Below, in pieces: positions 9,009-18,950 of a DNA stretch of 64,000 nt. The position numbers were made by a program, and so were the translations under genes. This stretch comes from Clavibacter michiganensis (GTDB lineage: Bacteria; Actinomycetota; Actinomycetes; Actinomycetales; Microbacteriaceae): assembly GCA_002150995.1 (NCBI GenBank), contig MDHJ01000001.1, positions 992,001-1,056,000 on the forward strand, in the 5' to 3' direction. The notes beneath the pieces were generated by a model. That model saw only the letters and a list, made by a program, of their open reading frames with translations, ran no database searches and was not told the DNA's origin. How positions within the stretch are numbered: the first letter of the stretch is position 1; each line of letters begins with the position of its first letter.

Positions 9009-10027
9009 TCGTCGTCCCGCGCAGCATCATCCTCGGCCTCGCGGCCCTCTTCTCCGCGTACCATGTGGTGCTGGCGCTGGTCGCGCTCGCCGCCCCCGCG
9101 GATCCCGCGGTCACCCTCGTCGCGGTCGTCCTCTACCTCGTCGCGACGACGATGAGCCTCTGGCCGACCAGCCCCACGGTCATGCCCGTGTGGCTCGCGG
9201 CCTTCAACCTGGCCGTGGCGACGGTCGTGCCGGTCCTGGTGACCAGCCAGCTCACCGCGGGCTCGGTCCCGCCGTTCTCGACCTGGCACGTCGCGGCGGT
9301 CGGGACGCTCATGACCATCACGTCCGCGCGTCGGCGGCAGGGGTTCGCCTGGGCCGGCATCGTCATCCTCGCCGCGCAGATGGTGCTCTGGACGGGCCCC
9401 GCGGGCCTCGTCGACTTCGGCGTGACGGGCAGCGCGCTCTGGGTGGCCATCTCGCACGTGCTCGCGCACGCGCTGGCCAAGGCCGCGCGCGACGCCCGCC
9501 AGTTCCACCGCGCCGAGCGCGAGGCGGCCGACTGGCAGGCCGCGCAGGAGGCGCACCTCTACGAGCGCCAGTTCCGGCTGCGGCAGACGAGCCGCATGGC
9601 GGTGCCGATGCTCCGGCGCATCGTGGAGACGGGCGGCGACCTGTCACCCGAGGAGCGGCAGGAGTGCCTCTACCTGGAGGGCGCCATCCGCGACGAGATC
9701 CGCGGCCGGACGCTCCTCAACGACGCCGTCCGCGAGCAGGTGATGCTCGCGCGCCGACGGGGCACGGTCGTCACGCTCCTCGACGAGGGCGGCATCGACG
9801 ACCTCGACGACGCGACCCGCGACGTCGTGCTCGACCGGCTGGCGGAGGCCGTGCGGGACACCCGGGCGGACAAGATCATCGCCCGCACGGTGCCGGAGGG
9901 CTCCGACACGGCGATCACCGTGGTGGGCCTCAGCGTGGCCGGCGACGGCAGCGCGAGCCTGCTGGGGAGCGACGACCTGGACGACGAGGTCGACCTCTGG
10001 CTCGAGATCCCGCGCCCGCGCGTCTGA
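9005..10027 (+). CDS. Membrane protein resembling a degenerate histidine kinase
   Basis: A 340-residue protein in the two-component operon, starting in an ATGA overlap with the kinase. Five or so membrane segments fill residues 5-160, followed by a long charged helix (ARDARQFHRAEREAADWQ) and a cytoplasmic domain. The domain has the layout of a kinase core: a helix pair near LEGAIRDEIRGRTLLND, then RRRGTVVTLLDEGG, but it has no phosphohistidine box and no recognisable N, G1 or G2 ATP motifs. The C-terminus LWLEIPRPR resembles the last strand of an ATPase domain. I infer a pseudo-kinase or sensor partner of the adjacent pair; the family is not recognised with certainty. Confidence 0.72.
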   Translation: MIVVPRSIILGLAALFSAYHVVLALVALAAPADPAVTLVAVVLYLVATTMSLWPTSPTVMPVWLAAFNLAVATVVPVLVTSQLTAGSVPPFSTWHVAAVGTLMTITSARRRQGFAWAGIVILAAQMVLWTGPAGLVDFGVTGSALWVAISHVLAHALAKAARDARQFHRAEREAADWQAAQEAHLYERQFRLRQTSRMAVPMLRRIVETGGDLSPEERQECLYLEGAIRDEIRGRTLLNDAVREQVMLARRRGTVVTLLDEGGIDDLDDATRDVVLDRLAEAVRDTRADKIIARTVPEGSDTAITVVGLSVAGDGSASLLGSDDLDDEVDLWLEIPRPRV

Positions 10028-10317
10028 GCGCGCCCGAGGCGGCAAGCGGCACGAGGCGATGCCGGTGCGGTCGGCGGGCGGTGCTGAGAGGCGCGGGGCC
10101 GGTGCCTGCACCGTAGCCTCCGCGCCTCTCCGGTCATCCCGATGACCCGAGCACCAGGATGATCCGCCCCCTTGGCGTCGTCTGCTCACCACAGTTGGAC
10201 GACGCCTGTTGACCGACCCGCGATGCGGGTCCCCCAGCAGGACGAGTCTCACGGAACGGGAGGGGCGGGCCAAGTCGGCATATGGGGGGACACGGCCCGC
10301 CGGGCGGGACGGCCCGA
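10028..10317. other. Intergenic region with three inverted repeats
   Basis: No convincing gene in this 290-base gap between two convergent genes. It holds a long hairpin at 10086-10130, a 9-bp inverted repeat (10174-10182 with 10198-10206) and a 7-bp hairpin with a 3-base loop at 10215-10231. It contains runs of lower G+C than its neighbours. Confidence 0.6.
10086..10130. terminator. Hairpin terminator after the two-component operon
   Basis: A perfect 11-bp stem (10086-10096 with 10120-10130) around an inner CGGTGC/GCACCG stem. It lies 59 bases past the stop at 10027 and has no T tract. Confidence 0.6.
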
Positions 10318-10572
10318 TCAGGCCGAGAAGCCGCGCCAGCGCCCGGCGCCGGGCGCGAGCGTGCCGCGGACGCCGCGCTGGGACCGCTGCCACGCGTCGG
10401 GCGCCCGCCGCACGGGCTGCTCGGCCGCCGGCTGCGCCGCCAGCGCCGCGAGGACGGCGGTCGCCGCGGCGAGCTCCTCCTCGGTGGGGGAGCCGCCGAC
10501 GCCGCGGACGCCGCCGAGCGGCGTGTCCGACTCGTCGGAGCGCGGGGTCCGGGCGGAGGGCAGGTCGCTCAC
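10318..10572 (-). CDS. accE: Acyl-CoA carboxylase epsilon subunit
   Basis: An 84-residue small protein whose GTG start overlaps the TGA of the beta-subunit gene (GTGA), indicating translational coupling. The N-terminal half is poorly ordered in look ([16 protein letters not shown]); then comes a conserved helix [19 protein letters not shown], and a basic, tryptophan-containing tail ([11 protein letters not shown] ... GRWRGFSA). This matches the actinobacterial AccE/PccE family, which stabilises the alpha-beta complex and raises its activity. The position directly after the beta subunit agrees with accD5-accE5 in mycobacteria. Too short for most domain searches, so family assignment rests on pattern plus context. 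Confidence 0.85.
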   Translation of the reverse strand: MSDLPSARTPRSDESDTPLGGVRGVGGSPTEEELAAATAVLAALAAQPAAEQPVRRAPDAWQRSQRGVRGTLAPGAGRWRGFSA

Positions 10573-12181
10573 AGGGGGATGTTCCCGTGCTTCTTGGGCG
10601 GCAGGCTGGCGCGCTTGGTGCGCAGCGCCCTCAGCGCCTTGATGACGGAGGCGCGCGTGGCGGCGGGCTGGATCACGTTGTCGAGCTCCCCGCGCTCCGC
10701 GGCGAGGAACGGGCTCGCCACGTTGTACGTGTACTCGTTGGCGAGGCGCGTGCGGACGGCGGCGACGTCCTCGCCGGCGGCCTCCGCGCGCTTGATCTCG
10801 CCCCGGTACAGGATGTTGACCGCGCCCTGGCCGCCCATCACCGCGATCTCGGCCGTCGGCCACGCGAGGTTGATGTCGGCGCCCAGCTGCTTCGAGCCCA
10901 TGACGATGTACGCGCCGCCGTACGCCTTCCGCGTGATGACGGTGACGAGCGGCACGGTCGCCTCCGCGTAGGCGTAGAGGAGCTTGGCGCCGCGGCGGAT
11001 GACGCCCGTCCACTCCTGGTCGGTGCCGGGCAGGTACCCGGGCACGTCGACCAGGGTCAGGATCGGGATGGAGAAGGCGTCGCAGAACCGCACGAACCGG
11101 CTGGCCTTCTCGCCCGCCTCGATGTTGAGGGTCCCCGCCATCGCGTTCGGCTGGTTCGCGACGATGCCGACCGAGCGGCCCTCGACGCGCGCGAAGCCGA
11201 CGATGATGTTGGGCGCGAACAGCGGCTGCGTCTCGAGGAACTCGCCGTCGTCGACGATCAGCTCGATGATGGACCGCATGTCGTACGGCTGGTTCGGGCT
11301 GTCCGGGATGATCGTGTCGAGCCGCAGGTCCTGCGCGGTGATCTCGAGGTCGGCCGTGCGGGGGAACTCGGGCAGCTCGGCCAGGTTGTTGTCCGGCAGG
11401 AAGCCGAGGAGGGTGCGCGCGTAGTCGAGCGCGTCGTCCTCGTCGCTCGCGAGGTAGTGCGAGACGCCCGAGACGCGGTTGTGCGTGAGGGCGCCGCCCA
11501 GCTCCTCGAAGCCGACCTCCTCGCCCGTGACGGTCTTGATGACGTCGGGCCCCGTGACGAACATGTGGCTGGTCTTGTCGACCATGATCACGAAGTCGGT
11601 GAGCGCGGGGGAGTAGACGGCGCCGCCCGCGGCCGGGCCCATGATGAGCGAGATCTGCGGGATCACGCCCGAGGCCCGCGTGTTGAGCCGGAAGATCTCC
11701 CCGTACTTGCCGAGGGCGACGACGCCCTCCTGGATGCGCGCGCCGCCCGAGTCGAGGATGCCGATGATGGGCACTCCCGTCTTGATCGCGAGCTCCATGA
11801 CCTTGATGATCTTCTCGCCGCCACCTCGCCGAGGGAGCCGCCGAAGATCGTGAAGTCCTGCGAGTAGACGGCCACCTGGCGGCCGTTGACGGTGCCGGTG
11901 CCGGTGACGACCGAGTCTCCGTAGGGGCGCTTCGCGTCCATGCCGAACGCGTGCGTGCGGTGGCGGACGAACTCGTCCAGCTCGACGAAGGAGCCGTGGT
12001 CGAGGAGCTGGTCGATGCGCTCGCGGGCGGTCATCTTGCCGCGCGCGTGCTGCTTCTCGATGGCGGCCTCGCCGCTCGCGGTGACGGCCTCGTGGTAGCG
12101 CCTCTTCAGGTCGGCGAGCTTCCCGGCGGTCGTGTACATGTCCGGGGCGCCGGCGTCCTCGTCTGGCTCGTGTGCAGTCAC
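10569..12181 (-). pseudogene. pccB: Acyl-CoA (propionyl-CoA) carboxylase beta subunit, frameshifted
   Basis: The carboxyltransferase partner of the biotin-carrying alpha subunit; about 537 residues when repaired, the usual family length. The N-terminal part reads [13 protein letters not shown] and [18 protein letters not shown]. The C-terminal part has [39 protein letters not shown] and [18 protein letters not shown], which form the two oxyanion-hole crotonase-like halves. Near 11820 one base is missing: restoring it turns GEVAAR into [15 protein letters not shown], in frame with the rest. A break in this probably essential gene argues for a sequence error. Start GTG 12181 follows TACAGT by seven bases, so it is leaderless. 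Confidence 0.9.
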
Positions 12182-12188
12182 CCGCCTC

Positions 12189-12194
12189 ACTGTA
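12189..12194 (-). promoter_or_regulatory. -10 element of pccB (leaderless)
   Basis: TACAGT on the minus strand, seven bases before GTG 12181. It decides that start over the in-frame ATG at 12205, which lies upstream of the hexamer. Confidence 0.65.
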
Positions 12195-12276
12195 CCGGCG
12201 GCCATCCGCCCCGCCGTTGTAGGGACCGCACAGAAGGCGGCGCGTCCCGGGTGCGGTCTCCTCCTGATCCGCTCGC

Positions 12277-12282
12277 TACGGT
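12277..12282 (+). promoter_or_regulatory. -10 element of birA (leaderless)
   Basis: TACGGT, six bases before ATG 12289. Confidence 0.6.
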
Positions 12283-12288
12283 GACGGC

Positions 12289-13071
12289 ATGGACCTCCCC
12301 CTCAGCCGCCTCGCCGCCCCGCGCCTCGTCGCCCTCGACACGGTCGACTCGACCAACGACGAGCTGGCGCGGCGCGCGACGGCGGATCCCTCCGCCTGGC
12401 CCGACGGCTCCGTCCTGCTCACGCTCGACCAGACCGCCGGGCGCGGCCGGCGCGGACGCACCTGGGTGGCGCCGCCCGGACGGACGCTCGCGGTGAGCGT
12501 GCTCTGCGCGCCCGGACGCACGGACCTCGACCCGGGCTGGCTGCCCCTCGTCGCGGGCCTCGCCCTCGTGGCGACGCTGCGCGAGGTGGTCCCGGCGCCC
12601 GCCGAGGTCACGCTCAAGTGGCCGAACGACGTGCACGTGGACGGTCGGAAGGTCTCCGGGATCCTCGGCGAGCTCGTCGCGCCGGGCCGGGTCGTCCTCG
12701 GGACGGGGCTCAACCTCACGCTCGAGGAGGGGGACCTGCCGACCGGCACCTCCACGTCCCTCCTGCTGGCGGGCGTGCCGCGGCCGGACCTCGACCGGAT
12801 CCTCGCCGCGTACCTCGCCGCCTTCCGCACGCGGTACCTGGCGTACGCCGACAGCGACGGCGACGCGCGGGCGGCCGGCCTCGTCGACGAGCTGGCCCGC
12901 ACGTGCGCGACCATCGGGCGGGATGTCCGCGTCGAGCTCCCGGGTGGCGGGGAGCTTCTCGGGCGCGCGACCGGGGTGGACGACGACGGGCGGCTCACCG
13001 TGGAGTCCGCCGGGGATCCGGCCGTCACGTCTGTCGCCGCCGGGGACGTGACGCATCTGCGGTATCAATGA
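12289..13071 (+). CDS. birA: Biotin--[acyl-CoA carboxylase] ligase
   Basis: A 260-residue biotin protein ligase. It activates biotin with ATP to biotinyl-AMP and transfers it to the AMKM lysine of biotin carrier domains. Visible motifs: [13 protein letters not shown], the adenylate loop [33 protein letters not shown], and GTGLNLTL. The C-terminal small beta barrel follows ([21 protein letters not shown]). There is no N-terminal winged-helix domain, so it is the monofunctional type and not a biotin-operon repressor. It is divergent from pccB, whose product complex it modifies; the 107-base gap holds both leaderless promoters. Confidence 0.94.
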   Translation: MDLPLSRLAAPRLVALDTVDSTNDELARRATADPSAWPDGSVLLTLDQTAGRGRRGRTWVAPPGRTLAVSVLCAPGRTDLDPGWLPLVAGLALVATLREVVPAPAEVTLKWPNDVHVDGRKVSGILGELVAPGRVVLGTGLNLTLEEGDLPTGTSTSLLLAGVPRPDLDRILAAYLAAFRTRYLAYADSDGDARAAGLVDELARTCATIGRDVRVELPGGGELLGRATGVDDDGRLTVESAGDPAVTSVAAGDVTHLRYQ

Positions 13072-13074
13072 GGC

Positions 13075-13868
13075 ATGGCGCACACGGGTGACACGCAGCG
13101 ATACGCACCCGGGAGGGCGGTCGAGCGCTGCCCGTCCGCGGCGGGCGCCGGGCCAGGCGCAAGGCCGAGAAGGAGGAGCGCCGGCGCATCGTCGACGACG
13201 AGGCCGCCCGCCTGACGTCGTCGCACGACGTCGATCCGCGCCTCGGCCGGCCCGTCGCCCCGCCCGCCGCGCCGCCCCAGCAGGTGGTCGCCGCCGACCC
13301 GGAGCGCGTCCTCGTCCGCCTCCGGCCGCACGGTCGCGCCCTCACCCTCCCGGTCCTCCTGCTCCTCGCCATCTGCCTCGCCGCCGGCTACTTCGGCTCG
13401 TGGTTCCCGGAGCCGTGGGAGAACATGCTGCTGCTCGTCTCCCTCGCGGGCGTGGGCGTGTTCGTCACGGTCCTGCCGGTGCTCGTCTGGCTCAACCGCC
13501 GCTACACGGTCACCACCCGGCGGCTCGTCGTCTCGCACGGCTTCTTCGTGCGGACGCGCCAGGAGCTCCTGCACTCGCGCGGCTACGACGTGACGCTCCG
13601 TCGCGGACCGCTGCAGCACCTGCACCGCAGCGGCAACGTGACGATCAACGGCGGGCTCGAGGCCCCCGTTGTCCTCCGCGACGTCCCCTCCGCCGGGCTC
13701 GTCGTGCAGGCCCTGCAGGACCTCATGGAGGAGAACGCCAACATGGTGGCCGAGCGGCGCCGCCAGGAGGAGTCGCGCCGCGGGCGCCCGGGGGACGTCG
13801 CGTGGCGGCAGCAGGACGACGTCCGGTCCGCGTGGCCGGACGACACCCAGCCCTGGCAGCGGTCCTGA
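13075..13868 (+). CDS. PH-domain (bPH2-like) membrane protein, possible N-terminal frameshift
   Basis: The clearly coded part runs from about 13134 to 13868 and includes two membrane segments (ALTLPVLLLLAICLAAG and MLLLVSLAGVGVFVTVLPVL), followed by a bacterial PH-like domain (RRYTVTTRRLVVSHGFF and GYDVTLRRGPLQHLHRSGNVTI) and a charged tail ending DDTQPWQRS. The first in-frame start is GTG 13284, giving 194 residues. However a basic coding-like stretch (ARRKAEKEERRRIVDDEA) lies upstream in that frame and lacks a start. ATG 13075, four bases after birA, would supply one if a base is missing near 13106-13135. The M. tuberculosis neighbour order (birA, PH protein, GtrA, purK, purE) agrees. Function unknown. 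Confidence 0.75.
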
Positions 13869-13938
13869 CAGGTCGCCGGCCGGTCCCTACCAGGTCCCCG
13901 GGCCGGAGCCCGTGGGGCGGACCCCGCGGCACGCGCGG

Positions 13939-14490
13939 CTAGGGAGCGGCGACGCGCTCCGGCTCCGCGGTGTCCTGCGCGCGCGGGTCCGTCACGACGG
14001 AGGGGCCGGACGGCCGCGCGTCGAGGTCCGTCGCCGCGACCGCGTGGCGGCGTGCGGGGGAGTACACCCACTGCCGGTACAGCACGAAGCGCACCGCGGA
14101 TCCGAGCCCCAGGCCGATGACGTTGGCGGAGACGTTGTCCGCGAGCGGGGACGTGAGGCCGAGCAGGTAGTGCGAGACGTACAGGCAGCCGAGGCCGATG
14201 GCCATGCCGACCAGGCTCACGGCGAGGAACTCGAGCGCCTCCCGGCCGCGCCGCGCGGTGCGGTCGGCCCCGAACGTCCAGTACCGGTTGCCGACCCAGT
14301 TCACGGCGATCGCGACGACCGTGGAGGCGGCCTTCGCGAGGATCGGTCCCGCCTCGACGGCGTCCGGATGGAAGACGGTCGCGCGGAGGAGGTTGAAGAC
14401 CCCGAGGTCCACCAGGAAGCCCAGGCCGCCGACGAGGCCGAAGCGGGCGATCTGGACGCCGAGCGACGCGAGGGAGCGGCGGGGGGACAT
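13939..14490 (-). CDS. GtrA-family membrane protein
   Basis: A 183-residue protein with four predicted membrane helices: FGLVGGLGFLVDLGVFNLLR, a helix near AASTVVAIAVNWVGNRYWTF, EFLAVSLVGMAIGLGCLYVS, and VIGLGLGSAVRFVLYRQWVY. The NRYWTF and RFVLYRQWVYS elements are typical of GtrA, a family thought to help flip or present undecaprenyl-phosphate-linked sugars. The tail after residue 145 is hydrophilic. Start ATG 14490; a longer in-frame reading upstream is non-coding in style. It is divergent from purK. Family assignment is secure; the lipid-sugar it would handle is unknown. Confidence 0.87.
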   Translation of the reverse strand: MSPRRSLASLGVQIARFGLVGGLGFLVDLGVFNLLRATVFHPDAVEAGPILAKAASTVVAIAVNWVGNRYWTFGADRTARRGREALEFLAVSLVGMAIGLGCLYVSHYLLGLTSPLADNVSANVIGLGLGSAVRFVLYRQWVYSPARRHAVAATDLDARPSGPSVVTDPRAQDTAEPERVAAP

Positions 14491-14627
14491 GGGCGGGGTC
14501 CGTCCTGGATGGGGGAGGATGGCGGGTGGCGTGACGGACGATGCTACCGGCTGGTTCCGGGCGGCGGCTGTCGCGCCGACGCCTCCAGGCGCCTTCGCGC
14601 CCACCCACCTTCGCAGAGGAGCACACC

Positions 14628-15754
14628 ATGACGCCCATCGTCGGAGTCGTCGGCGGCGGCCAGCTCGCCCGGATGATGATCGCCCCCGCCGTGGAGCTCG
14701 GCATCGGGATCCGCGTGCTCGCCGAGGCCGACGGCATGTCCGCGGGCCTCGCCGCGACCGCCGTCGGCGACTACCGCGACCTCGACGCGGTCCGCGAGTT
14801 CGCACGCGGGGTCGACGTCATCACCTTCGACCACGAGCACGTGCCGCAGCACGTCCTGCGCGCCCTCGTGGCCGAGGGCGTCGCGGTGCACCCGGGGCCG
14901 GACGCCCTGCTGGTCGCCCAGGACAAGCTCCTCATGCGCGAGCGGCTGGAGCAGCTGGGCGTGCCGGTGCCGGTGTGGGCGCGCGTCGCCGACCGCGCCG
15001 CGCTCGCCGCCTTCCTCGCCGACAACGGCGGGGTCGCGGTCGTGAAGACCCGCGCGGCGGGTACGACGGGAAGGGCGTGCGGGTCGTGCGGTCGGCCGAC
15101 GAGGCGGACGACTGGTTCGCCGCGCTCGGAGCCGGCGACGCCCTCCTCGCCGAGGAGCTCGTCGACTACGCCCGCGAGCTCGCCCAGTCCGTCGCCCGCC
15201 GGCCCTCCGGGGACATCGCCGCGTGGCCGGTCGTCGAGTCCATCCAGCGCGACGGCGTGTGCGCCGAGGTCATCGCGCCGGCGCACGGGGCGAGCCCCCG
15301 GCTCCGCGAGGCGGCCGAGGAGATGGCCCGCGGGATCGCGGAGGGCCTCGGCGTCACCGGCGTCCTCGCCGTCGAGCTGTTCGAGACCGTCGACGGCCGC
15401 CTGCTCGTCAACGAGCTGGCCATGCGCCCGCACAACACCGGGCACTGGTCGATGGACGGGGCGGTCACCGGACAGTTCGAGCAGCACCTGCGCGCCGTGC
15501 TCGACCTGCCGCTCGGCTCCCCGCGCCCGCTCGCGCCCTGGTCGGTCATGATCAACGTCCTGGGCGGCCCGGAGGACGGCACCGTCGCGGACCGCTACCC
15601 GCGCGCGCTCGCGGACCAGCCCGAGGCCCGCTTCCACTTCTACGGCAAGGAGCCCCGGCCCGGCCGCAAGGTCGGCCACGTGACCGTGGTCGGCGACGAC
15701 CTCGACGAGACCGCGTACCGCGCCCGCGCGGCCGCCGCGTTCTTCCGGGGCTGA
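14628..15754 (+). pseudogene. purK: 5-(carboxyamino)imidazole ribonucleotide synthase, frameshifted
   Basis: The ATP- and bicarbonate-dependent step that makes N5-CAIR from AIR in purine synthesis; PurE downstream performs the next step. Repaired length is about 375 residues. N-terminal GGGQLARMMIAPAVELG, TFDHEHVPQHVL, and the ATP-grasp segment AQDKLLMRERLEQLGVPVP are in the first frame. From near 15051-15056 the frame slips: VAVVKTRAAGTTG should read VAVVKTRRGGYDGKGVRVV, which needs one extra C. The second frame continues with VVESIQRDGVC, VLAVELFETVDGRLLVNELAMRPHNTGHW to the stop at 15754. Start ATG 14628 has AGAGGAG upstream. Probably a sequence error. Confidence 0.92.
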
Positions 15755-15834
15755 CCCGCGACCGCACCGGCGTCCCTGGCGCACTCCCGCGGCGGCGGCT
15801 GCGTGGCGAGGCCGGGCACGCGGGATCCGGCACC

Positions 15835-15840
15835 TAGCAT
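15835..15840 (+). promoter_or_regulatory. -10 element of purE (leaderless)
   Basis: TAGCAT, seven bases before GTG 15848. The in-frame ATG at 15839 overlaps this hexamer and so is unlikely to be the start. Confidence 0.55.
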
Positions 15841-15847
15841 GGAGCCC

Positions 15848-16363
15848 GTGAATCCCGACACCCCTGCACTCGTCGGCCTCGTCATGGGCTCCGACTCCGA
15901 CTGGAACGTGATGGAGAAGGCGTCCGTCGCGCTCGACGCCCTCGGCATCGCGCACGAGGTCGAGGTCCTGTCCGCGCACCGCACGCCCGAGCGCATGATC
16001 GCCTACGGGCAGGCCGCGCGCGAGCGGGGGATCCGCGTCATCATCGCCGGCGCCGGCGGGGCCGCCCACCTGCCCGGGATGATCGCCTCGGTCACGACCC
16101 TGCCCGTCATCGGCGTCCCCGTGCCGCTCGCGACCCTCGACGGCATGGACTCGCTGCTGTCGATCGTGCAGATGCCCGCGGGCGTCCCGGTCGCCACCGT
16201 CTCCATCGGCGGCGCGGAGAACGCGGGGCTCCTCGCCGCGCGGATCCTCTCGACGTCCGACGAGCGCATCGCCGACGCCCTCGCGCGCCACCGCGCCGAG
16301 CTCGCCGAGCTCGTCGAGCGCAAGAACGCCGCGCTGCAGCAGAAGGTCTCGTCGCGCGCGTGA
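15848..16363 (+). CDS. purE: N5-carboxyaminoimidazole ribonucleotide mutase
   Basis: A 171-residue class I PurE that converts N5-CAIR to CAIR in purine synthesis, following PurK. Motifs: [24 protein letters not shown] (catalytic histidine), [15 protein letters not shown], and [30 protein letters not shown]. Length agrees with the family. GTG 15848 is chosen because a TAGCAT -10 ends seven bases upstream. The gene ends in a GTGA overlap with the downstream LCP gene, so the two are translationally coupled even though purK is separated by 93 bases. Confidence 0.94.
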   Translation: MNPDTPALVGLVMGSDSDWNVMEKASVALDALGIAHEVEVLSAHRTPERMIAYGQAARERGIRVIIAGAGGAAHLPGMIASVTTLPVIGVPVPLATLDGMDSLLSIVQMPAGVPVATVSIGGAENAGLLAARILSTSDERIADALARHRAELAELVERKNAALQQKVSSRA

Positions 16364-17709
16364 GCCTGACGCAGCCCATCCGGCACCCGGACAGCCGGTC
16401 GCCGCGGATCATGACCACCCGGGCCTGGTGGCTCGTCGTCCTGAACGTCCTCATCCCCGGATCCGCCCAGGTCCTCGCGGGGAACCGCCGGCTCGGCCGG
16501 ATCGGGCTGGCCTCGACGCTCGTCGTCTGGGGCCTCGCCGTCGTCGTCGGCGGGCTCGCGCTCTTCGCGCGCGGCGCGCTCATCCAGCTCGTCTCCGAGG
16601 AGTGGCTGCTCGTCGTGCTGCAGGTCGTCCTCGCGGCCTACGCGGTGCTCTGGGTCGTGCTGGCCCTCGACACCCTGCGGCTCGCCCGCATCATCCGGGT
16701 GGCGCCCCGGGCCCGGCCGGTCATCGCGGCGCTCTCCGTGCTCCTCATGGTGGGCACCGCGGGTTCCGCCGCCTACGCGGCCTACGTCGTCGGCGTCGGC
16801 CGCGGCGCACTCGGCGGGATCTTCGGGGACTACGCCAGCGAGGCGCCCGTGGACGGGCGGTACAACATCATGCTGCTCGGCGGCGACGCGGGCAGCGACC
16901 GCGCGGGCCTCCGCCCGGACAGCATCACGGTCGTCAGCATCGACGCCGACACCGGGCGCGCCACCATGGTCGGGCTCCCGCGGGACATGGAGGACGTGCC
17001 GTTCTCCGACGGCTCCCCGCTCGCGGCGCGCTACCCGGACGGGTACCGGCGCTGCGACGTGGACGCCTGCATGCTCAACTCCATCTACACGGAGGTGGAG
17101 GTCTACAAGCAGGACCTCTACCCCGACGCGGTGGAGCGCGGCAGCCTGCCCGGCATCGAGGCGATGCGCGAGGCCGTGCAGGGCGTCACCGGGCTGACGA
17201 TCCAGTACTACGCGCTCATCGACATGCAGGGCTTCTCCGAGATGGTCGACGCGCTCGGCGGCATCGAGATCGACGTGCAGCGGCGCATCGGCATGGGCTC
17301 CGGGCACGACGAGCAGTTCAACCCGGTCCCGATCCCCGAGTGGATCGAGCCGGGGAGGCAGCGGCTCGACGGCTACCACGCGCTCTGGTACGCGCGCTCC
17401 CGCTACCAGACCACGGACTACGACCGCATGGCGCGCCAGCGCGAGGTCCAGCAGGCGGTCGTCCAGCAGTTCGACCCCGCCAACGTGCTGACCAAGTTCG
17501 ACGCGATCGCGGAGGCCGGCCAGCAGGTGGTCAAGACCGACATCCCGCGCGGCATGCTCGGCTACTTCACCCAGCTGGCGCTGAAGACGAAGGGCCAGCC
17601 CATCGACGACCTGGAGATCGTGCCGCCGCGGTTCGACTCGCAGGACCCGGACTTCCCGGCGATCCGCCAGGCGATCCAGGACCGGTTCGCCGAGGGCTCC
17701 GCGGGCTGA
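16360..17709 (+). CDS. LytR-CpsA-Psr family envelope transferase
   Basis: A 449-residue membrane enzyme. LCP proteins transfer undecaprenyl-linked glycans to peptidoglycan. Four hydrophobic segments fall within about residues 20-145 ([76 protein letters not shown]). The extracellular catalytic domain follows with [50 protein letters not shown] and [18 protein letters not shown], carrying the arginines and aspartates of the active site. The GTG start overlaps the purE stop. It sits at the edge of the glycan locus and may perform the final attachment step. Confidence 0.92.
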   Translation: MSLTQPIRHPDSRSPRIMTTRAWWLVVLNVLIPGSAQVLAGNRRLGRIGLASTLVVWGLAVVVGGLALFARGALIQLVSEEWLLVVLQVVLAAYAVLWVVLALDTLRLARIIRVAPRARPVIAALSVLLMVGTAGSAAYAAYVVGVGRGALGGIFGDYASEAPVDGRYNIMLLGGDAGSDRAGLRPDSITVVSIDADTGRATMVGLPRDMEDVPFSDGSPLAARYPDGYRRCDVDACMLNSIYTEVEVYKQDLYPDAVERGSLPGIEAMREAVQGVTGLTIQYYALIDMQGFSEMVDALGGIEIDVQRRIGMGSGHDEQFNPVPIPEWIEPGRQRLDGYHALWYARSRYQTTDYDRMARQREVQQAVVQQFDPANVLTKFDAIAEAGQQVVKTDIPRGMLGYFTQLALKTKGQPIDDLEIVPPRFDSQDPDFPAIRQAIQDRFAEGSAG

Positions 17710-17721
17710 CCCGCGCCGCGC

Positions 17722-18861
17722 CTACAGGTCGGCGTGCAGCTGCCAGACCTTCTCGGCGGCGTCGCGCCAGCTGAACGCGCGGGCGCGGTCCTGGCCGACG
17801 ACGGCGAGGCGATCGCGGGCGGCTGGGTCGGAGAGCAGGCCGCCGATGGCGTGGGCCAGGCGCTCGGGATACCCGTCGGGGTCGTCCCGGGGCACCACGA
17901 CGCCGGCGTCGGCCGCGACCTCGAGCAGCGCGGGCGCGTCCGAGTGCACGACGGGCGTGCCGAACGACAGCGCCTCGACCACGGGCAGGCCGAAGCCCTC
18001 CGAGAGGCTGGGGTGCACGAAGACCGTGGCGCGGTCGAGGGCGACGGCGAGGTCGGCGTCCGAGAGGGATCCGAGGCTGCGGACGCGCGACGGGTCGACG
18101 CCCGCCTCGTCCGCCACCTGGGCGAGCTCGACGTCGCCCCACGTCGCGGGCCCGACGATGAGGAGGGGGAGGTCGCCCGTCTCCGGCCGCGCCAGCGCCT
18201 GCACGAGGGCCTGGACGCCCTTCCGCGGCTCGAGGCTCCCGACCGTGAGCAGGTAGTCGACGGGGAGGTCGAGCTCCGCGGCGCGGGCGGCCGGGTCCTC
18301 GGGCAGCGCGATGCGCGGGCTGACGGCGCCGCCGATCACCCGCACCCGGTCGCCGAGGTCGACGTACCGCGCGAGCTCCTCGGCCAGCGCGTGCGACGGC
18401 ACGACCACGGCGTCGGCGTGCTTGCGCGCCCGCTTCGCCATGGCCTTCGTCCAGGAGACGGAGGCGCTCGTCATGCTCTCGGGGTGCGTCCACGCGTTGA
18501 CGTCGTGGATGGTCGCGACGATCTGGTCGTGCGTGTTGACCCGGTCGTGGCGTCGGAGCGGCGCCAGGAGGCCCGGAGCGTGCACCATGCCCGTCGTCCC
18601 CGGCGTCGGCAGCCCGAGCTGCCACGCGCGGGAGAGCTCACGGCGGGGGAGCGGCACGCGCGTGATGCGGGCGAGCCCCGGCAGCCGTGCCTCGAGGTCG
18701 GCCGTCTGCTCCGGCGTGATCGCGGAGACGACGCCCTCGACCTCGCAGCCGCTCGGCGTGGCGGCGACCACGGCGCTCGTCAGGTCCTCGGCGTAGCGGC
18801 CGATGCCGCCGGGCGTGGGGCCGGTCAGCTGGTCGATGATCACGCGCAGCGTGGTGGTCAC
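17722..18861 (-). CDS. Family 4-type (GT-B) glycosyltransferase
   Basis: A 379-residue GT-B glycosyltransferase, probably cytoplasmic-face. The N-terminal domain begins RVIIDQLTGPTPGGIGRYAEDL, with a conserved ATIHDVNAWTHPE segment. The C-terminal nucleotide-sugar domain has YLLTVGSLEPRKGVQALVQAL, the loop FVHPSLSEGFGLPVVEAL (E-x7-E type motif), and GTPVVHSDAPALLEVAADAG. This is the mannosyl/rhamnosyltransferase type. Start GTG 18861 has GGAGG five bases upstream. It lies just after the ABC exporter on the same strand, which suggests a role in the exported glycan. The sugar donor is not readable from sequence. Confidence 0.88.
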   Translation of the reverse strand: MTTTLRVIIDQLTGPTPGGIGRYAEDLTSAVVAATPSGCEVEGVVSAITPEQTADLEARLPGLARITRVPLPRRELSRAWQLGLPTPGTTGMVHAPGLLAPLRRHDRVNTHDQIVATIHDVNAWTHPESMTSASVSWTKAMAKRARKHADAVVVPSHALAEELARYVDLGDRVRVIGGAVSPRIALPEDPAARAAELDLPVDYLLTVGSLEPRKGVQALVQALARPETGDLPLLIVGPATWGDVELAQVADEAGVDPSRVRSLGSLSDADLAVALDRATVFVHPSLSEGFGLPVVEALSFGTPVVHSDAPALLEVAADAGVVVPRDDPDGYPERLAHAIGGLLSDPAARDRLAVVGQDRARAFSWRDAAEKVWQLHADL

Positions 18862-18950
18862 GGTCCTCCATCGCGCGGGTGTCGGGTCGGCCCGCGGGAG
18901 GACCATCGTACCGACGGCCGGCGCGGGCGGCCGGGAGGAGCGCCGGGACG

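Noticed and set aside
7639..10116. A single 825-residue kinase fused to the next gene
   Set aside because: After about residue 450 the frame is out-of-phase with a well-formed 340-residue gene; a one-base loss near 8982 explains the run-on.
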